A stretch of DNA of 64,000 bases from Solimonas terrae. GTDB taxonomy: Bacteria; Pseudomonadota; Gammaproteobacteria; Nevskiales; Nevskiaceae. The notes under the pieces were generated by a model that searched no databases, was not told where the DNA came from, and saw only the letters and a list, made by a program, of their open reading frames with translations. Shown here piece after piece: positions 36,367 through 45,291 of this stretch (position 1 is its first letter; each line of letters opens with the position of its first letter). The translations under genes and the position numbers were made by a program. The stretch is taken from assembly GCF_011067135.1 (NCBI RefSeq), contig NZ_JAAMOW010000003.1:186001-250000 (forward strand), in the 5' to 3' direction.

Positions 36367-36410
36367 CTACCCGCACGGGTAGCGGCCACTCGCGTGGTGG
36401 CCGATATCGT
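36367..36410 (+). promoter_or_regulatory. predicted LuxR-type operator E and -10 of the carboxylase 2 operon
   Basis: CTACCCGCACGGGTAG (36367-36382) is an exact match, with perfect 7-bp arms around CA. TATCGT (36405-36410), a TAnnnT hexamer, follows after 22 bp. The first gene begins 146 bp after the -10, so the mRNA leader is long. Apart from operators D and E I see nothing recognisable in the 36263-36556 divergent region. Confidence 0.62.
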
Positions 36411-36556
36411 CTGTTTGGAGAAAGCGGGGGACACACCCATCGCTTCCAGCCACAGAACGAACCCGGAGGAGAACCGGCAATGGCGAGTGCAACCCCTGCC
36501 ACGCGCAGTGGCGAAGTGTCGGCCATGCCGGACTTGTCCCAATTGGAGAATGACTG

Positions 36557-38557
36557 ATGAGCATCGCCCTCGATGAGATGGCGTCGCGCCGCACGTCCGC
36601 ATCAGCCGCCGCCGCGGGCGCGGCGGGCTTGTCGTCGGGCAAGCTGATCAATATCGACAACGGCGGCACGCTGACCGACATCTGCGTGATCGACGGCGAT
36701 CAGGTCTGGCGGACCAAGACCTTGACCACACCCTACGATCTGTCGAAATGCCTGTTCGAAGGGCTGCGCAAGGTCTCGCGCCTGATCTATGGCGAGGAGA
36801 ATCTGCTGCAGCTCCTGCTCGGCACGCAGCACATCCGCTACTCGACCACGCAGGGCACCAATGCCCTGGTCGAGCGCAAGGGGCCGCGGCTGGGCCTGAT
36901 CACCGGCGGCAGCCTGAGCGCGGCGCAGCTGCGCGAGCACGACGGCGCCGGCGAACTGTTCGACGCGCTGATCGGCGAGCGCACGACCACGCTCGATCTT
37001 GCCAGCGACGAAGCCGCGCTGGAGAAGGCGGCGATTTCCGCGGTCAACCAGCTCGCGTCGACCGGTGCCAATCGCATCATCGTCGCGGTTGGCGGCAATG
37101 ATCGTGGCGAGGCGGAACGGCGTCTGCGGCGCATCCTGCTGCGCAAGTTCCCGCCGCATCTGCTCGGCGCCATTCCCTTGTTGTATTCGCACGAGGTGGT
37201 CGAGGACGACAACGATCTGCGCCGCGCCTGGAGCGCGATCCTCAATGCCTTCCTGCATCCGGCGATGGAGCGCTTCCTGTATTCGGCCGAGCACAAGCTG
37301 CGCGAAAACAAGGCGCGCAACCCGCTGCTGATCTTCCGCAATGACGGCCACTCGGCGCGCGTCGCCAAGACCACGGCGGTCAAGACCTATTCGTCCGGTC
37401 CGCGCGGCGGCATGGAAGGCAGCCGTGCGCTGGCGGCGCATTACGGATTCAGGCAGCTGCTGTCGATGGACGTCGGCGGCACGACGACCGACATCGGTGT
37501 GGTCGACGACGGCGTGGTACGCGCCGAGGCGCGCGGCAAGGTCGAAGGCGTTGGCGTGTCGTTCCCGCTCTGCGACGTCGTCAGCGTCGGTGTCGGCGGC
37601 AGCTCCATCATCCGCGTCGATGGCAAGACGATCCGGGTCGGGCCGCAATCGGTGGGCAGCGCACCGGGTCCGGCCTGCTTCGGTCTCGGCGGCGGCGAGG
37701 CGACGATCACCGATGCATTCCTCTTGCAGGGCTTGCTCGATCCGGCGTCGTTCTTCGGTGGCGAACTGAAGATCGATGTCGAGCGCGCGCGTGCCGTGAT
37801 CGACGAGAAGATCGCCAGGCCACTTGGCCTGTCGGTCGAGACGGCAGCGGTCGAGATGGAAAAGGCCTGGGTCGCGAAAGTCGCGGATGCCTTGAAGAAG
37901 GTCGCCAGGATCACGCCGGACACGACTCTCGCGGCATTTGGCGGTGGCGGACCGTTCGTGGTCTGCAAGGTCGCGGAAGCCGCCGGCATCTCGCAGGTGT
38001 TGATTCCGGGGCTGGCGGCCGTGTTCTCGGCCTTCGGCCTCGGCTTCTCCGACATCGCCCATCAGTACGAGGCGACGCTGTCGTCGAACGACGCCGCCGG
38101 TCTGAAGAAGGCGAGCGACGCCTTGTTCGAGCGGGCGCGCCGTGGCATGGCCGGCGAAGGCATCGATTTCGACGACTGCGCGATCACGACGACGCTGCAG
38201 ATCGCCGACGACCGCGGCGAGCGCGAAGTGACGATCGCCGATGGCAAGCTGCCGGCCGGAATCGGCAAGGACGCACGGCTGTCGCTGTCGCTGCTGTCGG
38301 CCAAGGCCATCGCGCAGCCGAAGCTCAGCGGTCAGTTCGGTGCCGGACACAGCGCGGCCAAGGCCGCGGGGCAGCGCCGCATCGCCATCGACGGCAAGCC
38401 GCACGAGGTGCCGCTATATCGCGCCGAGGAGCAGTCGGCCGGTTCCGGCGCCAGCGGCCCCTGCGTGCTCGAGGAAGCGTTCTACACCTGCCGCATCGAT
38501 GCCGGCTGGCGTTTCGAATTCAACGCCAGCGGCGACATCCTGCTGGTCAAGGCCTGA
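36557..38557 (+). CDS. carboxylase 2, alpha subunit (HyuA/ApcA-like)
   Basis: 666 residues, paralogue of the protein at 26664. It differs by an Ala/Ser-rich N-terminal extension of about 27 residues before GKLINIDNGGTLTDI. The second ATPase motif MDVGGTTTDIG and GGGGPFVVCKVAEAAG are retained. GGAG lies 8 bp before the ATG at 36557. This is the first gene of a probable 12-gene operon reaching 52830, with gaps of 3-29 bp apart from 122 bp before beta and 63 bp before the SDR. Confidence 0.8.
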   Translation: MSIALDEMASRRTSASAAAAGAAGLSSGKLINIDNGGTLTDICVIDGDQVWRTKTLTTPYDLSKCLFEGLRKVSRLIYGEENLLQLLLGTQHIRYSTTQGTNALVERKGPRLGLITGGSLSAAQLREHDGAGELFDALIGERTTTLDLASDEAALEKAAISAVNQLASTGANRIIVAVGGNDRGEAERRLRRILLRKFPPHLLGAIPLLYSHEVVEDDNDLRRAWSAILNAFLHPAMERFLYSAEHKLRENKARNPLLIFRNDGHSARVAKTTAVKTYSSGPRGGMEGSRALAAHYGFRQLLSMDVGGTTTDIGVVDDGVVRAEARGKVEGVGVSFPLCDVVSVGVGGSSIIRVDGKTIRVGPQSVGSAPGPACFGLGGGEATITDAFLLQGLLDPASFFGGELKIDVERARAVIDEKIARPLGLSVETAAVEMEKAWVAKVADALKKVARITPDTTLAAFGGGGPFVVCKVAEAAGISQVLIPGLAAVFSAFGLGFSDIAHQYEATLSSNDAAGLKKASDALFERARRGMAGEGIDFDDCAITTTLQIADDRGEREVTIADGKLPAGIGKDARLSLSLLSAKAIAQPKLSGQFGAGHSAAKAAGQRRIAIDGKPHEVPLYRAEEQSAGSGASGPCVLEEAFYTCRIDAGWRFEFNASGDILLVKA

Positions 38558-38582
38558 GTTCCGAGGCTTGCGAGGAAATCAC

Positions 38583-39008
38583 ATGAAAGTCCTGGTCACC
38601 GAATACCTGCGCATCAATCTCGATTCCGAGATGTACGAGTGCCGCCGCTGCGATCACGTGCTGATCTCGGCGCGCGAGAACTACAAGCGTGGCTTGCGCG
38701 TCTACGACCGCGACCCGCGCGAGATCCACAAGCCGCTGGTCGATCCGAAGATGTATGCACGTACTTACTCGCCGGACCCGCTGTGGTGCCGGATTCTCGA
38801 ATACTACTGCCCGAACTGCGGAACGATGTTCGAGGCTGAATATCTGCCGCCCGGGCACCCGCCGCTGCACGACATCGAGCTCGACATCGATGCACTGAAG
38901 CTGCAGTGGAAGGATCGCCCCGAGGTGAAGGAGCCGGCGATCGGTCCGGACCTCGCGCTCGAGAAAGTGAAGTCCGGTCGTTCGCTGCACGCCGGCCACA
39001 AGCACTGA
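38583..39008 (+). CDS. carboxylase 2, small gamma subunit (zinc-binding)
   Basis: 141 residues. CxxC pairs in YECRRC (C20/C23) and YYCPNCG (C76/C79), the extra Cys in LWCRILEYY, and the YDRDPREIHKPL core match the carboxylase 1 copy. The C-terminus is longer and less Pro-rich, ending in SLHAGHKH. Gap to alpha 25 bp, to alpha' 11 bp. It would bridge the HyuA- and HyuB-like subunits, as inferred for the acetophenone carboxylase core complex. Confidence 0.8.
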   Translation: MKVLVTEYLRINLDSEMYECRRCDHVLISARENYKRGLRVYDRDPREIHKPLVDPKMYARTYSPDPLWCRILEYYCPNCGTMFEAEYLPPGHPPLHDIELDIDALKLQWKDRPEVKEPAIGPDLALEKVKSGRSLHAGHKH

Positions 39009-39019
39009 AGGACACGGCC

Positions 39020-41152
39020 ATGAAACGCGTATCCGTTGATATCGGCGGCACCTTCACCGACTGCTTCGTCGCCTGGGGCGACCGCAACATCCAGGGCAAG
39101 GCGCTGACCACGCATCACAATCTCGCGCTCGGCTTCAACGAGGCGCTGGCCAATGCCTGCAGCGAGCTGGATGTCGCAGTGCCGGCGCTGCTGTCGCAGG
39201 TCGATTCCGTGCGCTACGCGACGACGCTGGGCACGAACGCGTTGATCGAGCGCAAGGGGCCGCGCATCGGTGCGTTGGTGACGACCGGCTTCAAGAGCAC
39301 GATTCCGCTGTCGCGCGCGCGCGGCTACGGCGAAGGTCTGCCGGAAGAAGCGCAGATGGACATTCCGAACGCATCACGTCCGGAGCCGATCGTGCCGATC
39401 CCGATGATTCGCGAGGTGCGCGAGCGCGTCGACTATCTCGGCCAGATCTTCTGGCATCTCGACGAGGACGACGTGCGCAGCCGCATCCGCGAGCTGGTCG
39501 ACGCCGGCGCCGAGGCGCTGGTCGTCGCGTTCACCAATTCGGTCGTCAATCCGGCGCACGAGCTGCGCGTTCGCGAAATTTTCCTCGAGGAGTATCCGGC
39601 GCATCTGCTTGGCGCGATTCCGATGCTGCTGAGTCATCAGGTGGCCGGCCGCAAGGGCGAATACGCGCGCTCGATGTCGACCATCATGGATGCGTTCCTG
39701 CACGCGACCATGTATCACGGCCTCGGTACCCTGGAACTGAATCTGCGCGCCAACGGCTACGACAAGCCGATGCTGGTCAATCACAACTCCGGCGGCATGG
39801 CACAGCTCAACTCCACCGACGCGCTGCAGACCGTGCATTCCGGGCCGGTGTCCGGCATTGCCGCCAGCGAGCATCTGATGGTGCAGACCGGCCTGGGCAA
39901 TGTCGTCGCCACCGACATGGGCGGCACCAGCTTCGACATCGGCATCGTCGTCGAAGGTGGCGTCAAGTACTACGACTTCAATCCGGTGATCGACCGCTGG
40001 CTGGTTTCGATTCCGATGGTCCACCTCGTCACGCTCGGTGCCGGCGGTGGCTCGATCTGCAACTACGACCGCCTGTTCAAGTCGGTGAAGGTCGGGCCGC
40101 AGTCCGCCGGGTCCGATCCGGGGCCGGCCTGCTACGACCGCGGCGGCCTGCAGCCGACGGTCACGGATGCCGACCTGCTGCTCGGCTATCTCGATCCTTC
40201 GAACTACGCCAACGGCCACATCAAGCTCAATGCGCGGCGCGCGAAACAGGCGTTCGAGGATCTCGGCGACGAGCTCGACATGAGCGTGGTCGAGACGGCA
40301 AAGCTGGTGAAGCGCACGGTCGACGCCAACATGGCCAACGGCATCGCCACCGAGCTGCGCACGCGCGGCTACGAGCCTCGCGACTTCACGGTGCTCGCCT
40401 ACGGCGGCAACGGTCCGCTGCATGCCTGCGGGATCGCGGCCGTGCTCGGTGTCGATCGCATTCTGGCGCCGCCGTTCTCGGCGGTGTTCTCGGCCGTCGG
40501 CGCCGGCAACATGAACCAGATGCACATCCACGAGATCAGCACCTGGACGACGCTGTTCGATCCCAACCTCAAGCAGTTCTTTTCCGACTACGCGTCCTTC
40601 AACGCCAATGTCGAGGAGCTCGAGCGGCGCGGTCGCGACGATCTGGTGCGTCAGGGGTTCGAGGCCGGGGACATCGCGTACCGCCTCGAAATCGACATGC
40701 GCTACGGCAACCAGCGCGTGCAGACCGCGGTGGTTTCGGACGTGCTGCGGCTCAAGAGCCAGCGCGATGTCCTGCGCCTGATCGATCAGTTCCACACCCG
40801 CTACGGCGAGCGCTTCGGCGAGGGCAGCCAGTCACCGGAGGCGGGCATCCGCATCAACACGATTCGCGTCTGCTCGTACGTCGTGCAATCCACGGCGAGC
40901 TTCAGCGGCATCCAGGACGACGGCCGCGAGGGCCAGCGCGTCGAGCCGGTCGGCACGCGCGCCTGCCACTTCCCCGGCCATGACGGTCCGGTCGAGACGC
41001 GGCTGTACGACGTGGGTGCGCTGGCCGAAGGCACGCGCATCGATGGTCCGGCGTTGGTCACGACCCCGGCGACGACCTACCTCGTCGAGCCGGGCTGGCG
41101 CTACTACGCGGCGGCACAGGGCGCCGTGTGGTTCACGCGCGGCGGCCATTGA
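39020..41152 (+). CDS. carboxylase 2, alpha' subunit (HyuA-like)
   Basis: 710 residues, close paralogue of the protein at 29041, beginning with the same MKRVSVDIGGTFTDCFVAW. The start is the ATG at 39020; the frame is open further upstream inside the gamma gene but without a ribosome site. Conserved ATDMGGTSFDIG and LAYGGNGPLHACGIA are present. The largest gap of the operon (122 bp, filled by a palindromic repeat) separates it from beta. Confidence 0.8.
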   Translation: MKRVSVDIGGTFTDCFVAWGDRNIQGKALTTHHNLALGFNEALANACSELDVAVPALLSQVDSVRYATTLGTNALIERKGPRIGALVTTGFKSTIPLSRARGYGEGLPEEAQMDIPNASRPEPIVPIPMIREVRERVDYLGQIFWHLDEDDVRSRIRELVDAGAEALVVAFTNSVVNPAHELRVREIFLEEYPAHLLGAIPMLLSHQVAGRKGEYARSMSTIMDAFLHATMYHGLGTLELNLRANGYDKPMLVNHNSGGMAQLNSTDALQTVHSGPVSGIAASEHLMVQTGLGNVVATDMGGTSFDIGIVVEGGVKYYDFNPVIDRWLVSIPMVHLVTLGAGGGSICNYDRLFKSVKVGPQSAGSDPGPACYDRGGLQPTVTDADLLLGYLDPSNYANGHIKLNARRAKQAFEDLGDELDMSVVETAKLVKRTVDANMANGIATELRTRGYEPRDFTVLAYGGNGPLHACGIAAVLGVDRILAPPFSAVFSAVGAGNMNQMHIHEISTWTTLFDPNLKQFFSDYASFNANVEELERRGRDDLVRQGFEAGDIAYRLEIDMRYGNQRVQTAVVSDVLRLKSQRDVLRLIDQFHTRYGERFGEGSQSPEAGIRINTIRVCSYVVQSTASFSGIQDDGREGQRVEPVGTRACHFPGHDGPVETRLYDVGALAEGTRIDGPALVTTPATTYLVEPGWRYYAAAQGAVWFTRGGH

Positions 41153-41162
41153 GTCTGCGAGG

Positions 41163-41252
41163 TCCTTCTCCCTCCGGGAGCAGGCGCCCGCAGGGCGGAT
41201 GAGGGCAGCTCACAGCGGCCTTCATCCCGGCCCTCCCCCGAGGGAGAGGGAA
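41163..41252 (+). repeat. palindromic REP-like element inside the carboxylase 2 operon
   Basis: TCCTTCTCCCTCCGGGAG (41163-41180) is roughly inverted at 41233-41252 (CTCCCCCGAGGGAGAGGGAA), and GGATGAGGG pairs with CTTCATCC between them, so the whole 90 bp can fold into one long imperfect hairpin. It resembles the CCTCTCCC/GGGAGAGGG repeats dispersed in many proteobacterial genomes. It lies between alpha' and beta, where the carboxylase 1 cluster has only a 13-bp gap, so it is an insertion relative to the paralogous cluster. Confidence 0.7.
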
Positions 41253-41274
41253 CAAAGACGATGAGGAGAATGAA

Positions 41275-43566
41275 ATGAACGACATGCCCGGAAAAGTGGA
41301 ACTGAACAAGGACGATCAGGTCCTGCTCGACAAGTTCCTGTCCGACAACCGCCTGTTCCTCGGGCCCGATCCCGAGATCATGCGCAACCACAGCATCCAG
41401 CCGCGTTCCAAGATGGAAGCGTCGGCGCTGGCCAGGGATCTCGATACGCACCAGGTCCATCATGTGCGCGGACTGATCAACGCCGCGCTGTCGGAAGCGT
41501 TCACGATGGTCAATCAGATGGGCGCCGCGCCCGGCGCCAAATGGGGCGATCTGGTGACCGGCGTCTACACCGCGCAGGGTGATCTGGCGATGATCGCGCC
41601 GCACGGCATCATCGCGTTCGCCGCCTGCTGCTTCTATCCGATCCGCTTCATCATCAAGAACTGGATCGACGACCCGACGGTCGGCGTCAAGGACGGCGAC
41701 GGCTTCATCCACAACGACGCGCGCTACGGCGGCGTGCACAACACCGACCAGTCGATGATGATGCCGCTGTACTGGAAGGGCGAGCTGATCTGCTGGCTGT
41801 CGAGCACGATCCACGAGGGCGAGAACGGCGCCTGCGAGCCGGGCGGCATGCCGGCGGCCGCCGAGAGCAAGTACGACGAAGGCATCAAGATGTCGCCGTT
41901 CAAGGTGGTCGAGAACTTCAAGCTCAAGCGCGATCTCGTCACCTTCCTGCAGAACTCGGTGCGCGATCCCAAGCTGCAGCTCGAGGACATGAAGGTCAAG
42001 CTGCACGCGGTGATGCGTCTGCGCGAACGCATGCTCGCGATCCTCGACCAGTTCGGCAAGGATCTGCTGGTCGGCACGCTGCGCAAGCATCTGGAAGACA
42101 CCGAAACCGAAATGCGCCGCCGCATCGCCGAAATGCCGGACGGCACGACGCGCGTGCTGCAGTTCATGGACTCGTCGCTGCGCGAGAACTGCCTGCAGAA
42201 GATTTCGCTGGCGATCACGGTCAAGGGCGATCGTCTGATCATGGATTTCCGCGGCACCGCGCCGCAGTTCATGAACCGTGCGGTCAATACCAACATTGCT
42301 TCGTTCAAGGCGGCACTGTGCACCGGCCTGCTGCAGAACGTCTGGCCGGACCTGCCGCATACGATGGCGGTGCTGTCGCCGATCGAGATCATTTCCGATC
42401 GCAATTCGATCATCGACGCCGAGGGCGAGATGCCGCAGGCGATGAGTCTGATGCCGATGTTCAAGGCCTGCGTGGCCTGGACCATTCCGATGAACAAGTT
42501 CAACTACAGCGTGCCGACCAAGTATTCGGCGGTGATCGCCTCGCAGTACGACCAGGCGGCGACCTTCATCTACGGCGGCCTGACCCAGCACGGCGACGTC
42601 ACCGGCAATTTCTGCGGCGACATCAACGGCAACGGCCAGGGCGCGCGCAGCCACGCCGACGGCGAGCATTCGGTGTCGCCGGTGTTCGGCTTCATGTGCG
42701 ACTCCGGCGAGCACGAGATCAACGAGGAAGACACGCCGATCATCCGCCTCGGCGCGCAGCGCATCGCCAAGGACCGCATCGGCTTCGGCAAGTATCGCGG
42801 CGGCATGGGCTACGAGCAGATCGCGACCGCGCGTGGCTCGGGCATGTGGGGCTTCATGACCGGTTGCGAAGGTTCCAAGTTCCCGTCGGCGCAGGGTCTG
42901 TTCGGCGGCTATTCGTGTCCCAGCTACCAGCTGATGAAGATCAAGGGCATCAACATCTTCGAGGAACTGAAAGCCGATCCGAACGTCGTCGAGGTTTTCG
43001 ACATCGTCAAGCTGATGAACGAGCAGCCGATCAAGAACGGCCACTACAGCAGCAACGACATGGGCATGACCTTCGAGCTGTGCAACGAAGGCGAGATCTA
43101 CATGATCTGCCAGGGCGCCGGTGGTGGCTACGGCGACGTGCTCGAACGCGATCCGGAAGCGGTGATGAAGGACTTGCGCGAAGACCTGATGTCGCACGCG
43201 AACGCGCACGACATCTACAAGGTGGTCTACGACGAAATCAACCTGGTCGTCGATGTCGAGGCCACCGCCGAGCTGCGCGCCGCTGCCCGCCGCGAGCGCC
43301 TGCAGCGCAGCAAGCCGTTCGATGAATTCGTCGCCGAATGGGTGACGCCGGAGCCGCCGGCCAATCTGCCGTATTTCGGCAGCTGGAATGACAACACCAG
43401 AATCTACGCACAGAACCCGGCGATCAGCATGAAGGTCGTGATGGACGCCGACAAACTGCAGGGCGTGTTCATGCCCAACCCCAAGGATCTGCAGATCGCC
43501 GGCCTGGAAGCGCAGCTCGCCGCCGCCAATGCCGCGCTGGAAGCCTGTCGCGCGGCCGGTCGCTGA
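41275..43566 (+). CDS. carboxylase 2, beta subunit (HyuB-like)
   Basis: 763 residues, paralogue of 31190. Shows HNDARYGGVHNTDQSMMM-type wording, ENGACEPGGMPAAAESKYDEG and QGAGGGYGDVLERDP. GATGAGGAGAATGAA precedes the ATG. The C-terminal tail ends in a short Ala-rich helix (LEAQLAAANAALEACR), which could be a coiled coil; the carboxylase 1 beta also ends this way (LQAEVASLRAAAGG). Confidence 0.82.
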   Translation: MNDMPGKVELNKDDQVLLDKFLSDNRLFLGPDPEIMRNHSIQPRSKMEASALARDLDTHQVHHVRGLINAALSEAFTMVNQMGAAPGAKWGDLVTGVYTAQGDLAMIAPHGIIAFAACCFYPIRFIIKNWIDDPTVGVKDGDGFIHNDARYGGVHNTDQSMMMPLYWKGELICWLSSTIHEGENGACEPGGMPAAAESKYDEGIKMSPFKVVENFKLKRDLVTFLQNSVRDPKLQLEDMKVKLHAVMRLRERMLAILDQFGKDLLVGTLRKHLEDTETEMRRRIAEMPDGTTRVLQFMDSSLRENCLQKISLAITVKGDRLIMDFRGTAPQFMNRAVNTNIASFKAALCTGLLQNVWPDLPHTMAVLSPIEIISDRNSIIDAEGEMPQAMSLMPMFKACVAWTIPMNKFNYSVPTKYSAVIASQYDQAATFIYGGLTQHGDVTGNFCGDINGNGQGARSHADGEHSVSPVFGFMCDSGEHEINEEDTPIIRLGAQRIAKDRIGFGKYRGGMGYEQIATARGSGMWGFMTGCEGSKFPSAQGLFGGYSCPSYQLMKIKGINIFEELKADPNVVEVFDIVKLMNEQPIKNGHYSSNDMGMTFELCNEGEIYMICQGAGGGYGDVLERDPEAVMKDLREDLMSHANAHDIYKVVYDEINLVVDVEATAELRAAARRERLQRSKPFDEFVAEWVTPEPPANLPYFGSWNDNTRIYAQNPAISMKVVMDADKLQGVFMPNPKDLQIAGLEAQLAAANAALEACRAAGR

Positions 43567-43629
43567 TCGCGGAACACACGAACAAGGCCGCGCCTCACGC
43601 AAGGACGGCTGCATGAGAGGAGGAGAGAG

Positions 43630-44442
43630 ATGACGGACTACAGCAAGCTGTTCAGGCTCGACGGCAAAGTGGCCCTGGTCAGCGGTGCCGCACGCGGCAT
43701 CGGCGCCGAGGTGGCGCTGGCGCTGGCGCAGGCGGGTGCCGCCGTGCTGGTCACCGATGTCGCCGACGGCGGCGGCAAGGCGACGGTCGAAGCGATTCGC
43801 AAGGCCGGCGGCAAGGCCGAAGCCTGTGTGCACGACGTCACCAGGGAAGCAGAGTGGGAGTCCGCGGTCGCCGCGGCGAAGCGCCAACTCGGCGGCCTCG
43901 ACATCGTCGTCAACAACGCCGGCATCGAAACCGCGGCGCTGCTGTCGCAGTGCACGGTCGAGGATTTCCGCAAGGTGCTCGACATCAACGTCACCGGCGT
44001 GTTCCTCGGCGTCAAGCACGCGATTCGCGCGATGGCGGCGCCGGCCGGCAAGGGCGGTTCGATCATCAACATGTCGTCGGTTGCCGGCCTGATCGGCACG
44101 ACCGGGCATGCCGCCTACCACACGTCGAAGGGCGCGGTGCGGTTGCTGACCAAGGCCGCGGCGGTCGAGTGCGCGCAGCTGGGCACCGGCATCCGCGTCA
44201 ATTCGGTCCATCCGGCGATCGTCGCGACCGAGATGGGCACGAATTTCATCCAGCATTTCGTCGATCTCGGTCTGGCACCGGACTACGCGACCGCCGAAGG
44301 CGCGATCAAGGCCGGCCACCCGATGGGCCGTTTCGGCGAGCCGGCCGACGTGGCCAGCGCCGTGCTCTACCTCGCAGCCGATGCGACAAAGTGGATGACC
44401 GGCAGCGAACTCGTCATCGACGGCGGTTACTCGGCTGCCTGA
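43630..44442 (+). CDS. SDR family oxidoreductase 1
   Basis: 270 residues, classical short-chain dehydrogenase: cofactor motif SGAARGIGAEV (TGxxxGxG), NNAGIE, and YHTSK (catalytic Tyr and Lys near residue 162), with Asp in VLVTDVAD after strand 2 favouring NAD. GAGAGGAGGAGAGAG precedes the ATG. In the acetophenone pathway an SDR (Ped) oxidises 1-phenylethanol to the ketone, so this or the SDR at 47815 could make the carboxylase substrate. The next gene follows after only 3 bp. Confidence 0.87.
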   Translation: MTDYSKLFRLDGKVALVSGAARGIGAEVALALAQAGAAVLVTDVADGGGKATVEAIRKAGGKAEACVHDVTREAEWESAVAAAKRQLGGLDIVVNNAGIETAALLSQCTVEDFRKVLDINVTGVFLGVKHAIRAMAAPAGKGGSIINMSSVAGLIGTTGHAAYHTSKGAVRLLTKAAAVECAQLGTGIRVNSVHPAIVATEMGTNFIQHFVDLGLAPDYATAEGAIKAGHPMGRFGEPADVASAVLYLAADATKWMTGSELVIDGGYSAA

Positions 44443-44445
44443 CGC

Positions 44446-45282
44446 ATGACCCTCGACGACATCCTTGCGCAGGGAAAGCGCCTGTGGCTCGACTACAGCG
44501 AATACGCTGGTGCCCTGCTCGCCGGTGGCTCGGTGCCGTGGCTGGACGTCTCGGAACTGGTGGCCTGGCAACGCAAGGCGCAGGGACTGCTGCAGTCCGA
44601 CGTGCTGGAGCTGCCGATCGGCGAGGTCGGCAACGCCTGGCTGCAGGCGCATCCGGCGCTGCTCGACGCGATGCGCAGCAAGAACCGCCCGGTGTTCCCG
44701 CTCAAGACGCTGCTCGCCGATGCGGCGCTGCGGGCGCACCTGCTGGAAATTGCCCGCGGCCTGCGCGCAAGCTTCGCGCGTCTGCCGCTGGCACTGGTCT
44801 GTCCGTCGCCGAAGCGCTGGGCGCTCGATGCGTACCGCGCCGCGTTCGGCGATGACGGTGCCGGCGCCGCCGACTTCGGCGCCGACGAAACCGAAGATGC
44901 CTCGGCCTACCTCGCCGATTTCCTGCGCAGCTTCGGCGATGTCGGCGTCGACATCCTGCTGTTGCAGGAGTCCGTCGACAGTGAACCCGAGGACGCCGCC
45001 GGACTCGAAGCCTATCGCCCGGTGCTCAATGTTGCCGCGCACTATCGCTGGGAGATCGGTCTGGCGGCGCCGGGCGGGCGCTACCGCGGTGACGCCGCCG
45101 ACTTCGGCTTCGTGATCGCCCCGCAGGTCGCGAACGGTCGGCGTAGCGGCCGCATGGTCCCGTCCGACTTCTGGAGCGGTGCGGCTGCGTCCGATTGCCC
45201 CGAGAACGGATTTCGCTACGCCCGCGTGCCCGGCGACGCCAAGCCGGAAACCGTGCTGCAGCGTCTCGCGGCTCTGCGTTGA
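44446..45282 (+). CDS. unassigned 278-residue protein, possible epsilon-type accessory of carboxylase 2
   Basis: 278 residues, about 30 kDa. No signal peptide or membrane segment. The middle (LPLALVCPSPKRWALDAYRAAFG, then VGVDILLLQESVDSE) reads like alternating strands and helices of a TIM-barrel of the uroporphyrinogen decarboxylase/MetE-like sort, but that is an impression. Acetophenone carboxylase needs a fifth, separately purified subunit of about 34 kDa in addition to the four-subunit core. This gene is the only one in the operon of about that size without another obvious role, and carboxylase 1 lacks a counterpart. The epsilon idea is an inference from size and context only. Confidence 0.5.
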   Translation: MTLDDILAQGKRLWLDYSEYAGALLAGGSVPWLDVSELVAWQRKAQGLLQSDVLELPIGEVGNAWLQAHPALLDAMRSKNRPVFPLKTLLADAALRAHLLEIARGLRASFARLPLALVCPSPKRWALDAYRAAFGDDGAGAADFGADETEDASAYLADFLRSFGDVGVDILLLQESVDSEPEDAAGLEAYRPVLNVAAHYRWEIGLAAPGGRYRGDAADFGFVIAPQVANGRRSGRMVPSDFWSGAAASDCPENGFRYARVPGDAKPETVLQRLAALR

Positions 45283-45291
45283 GTGGCCGCC

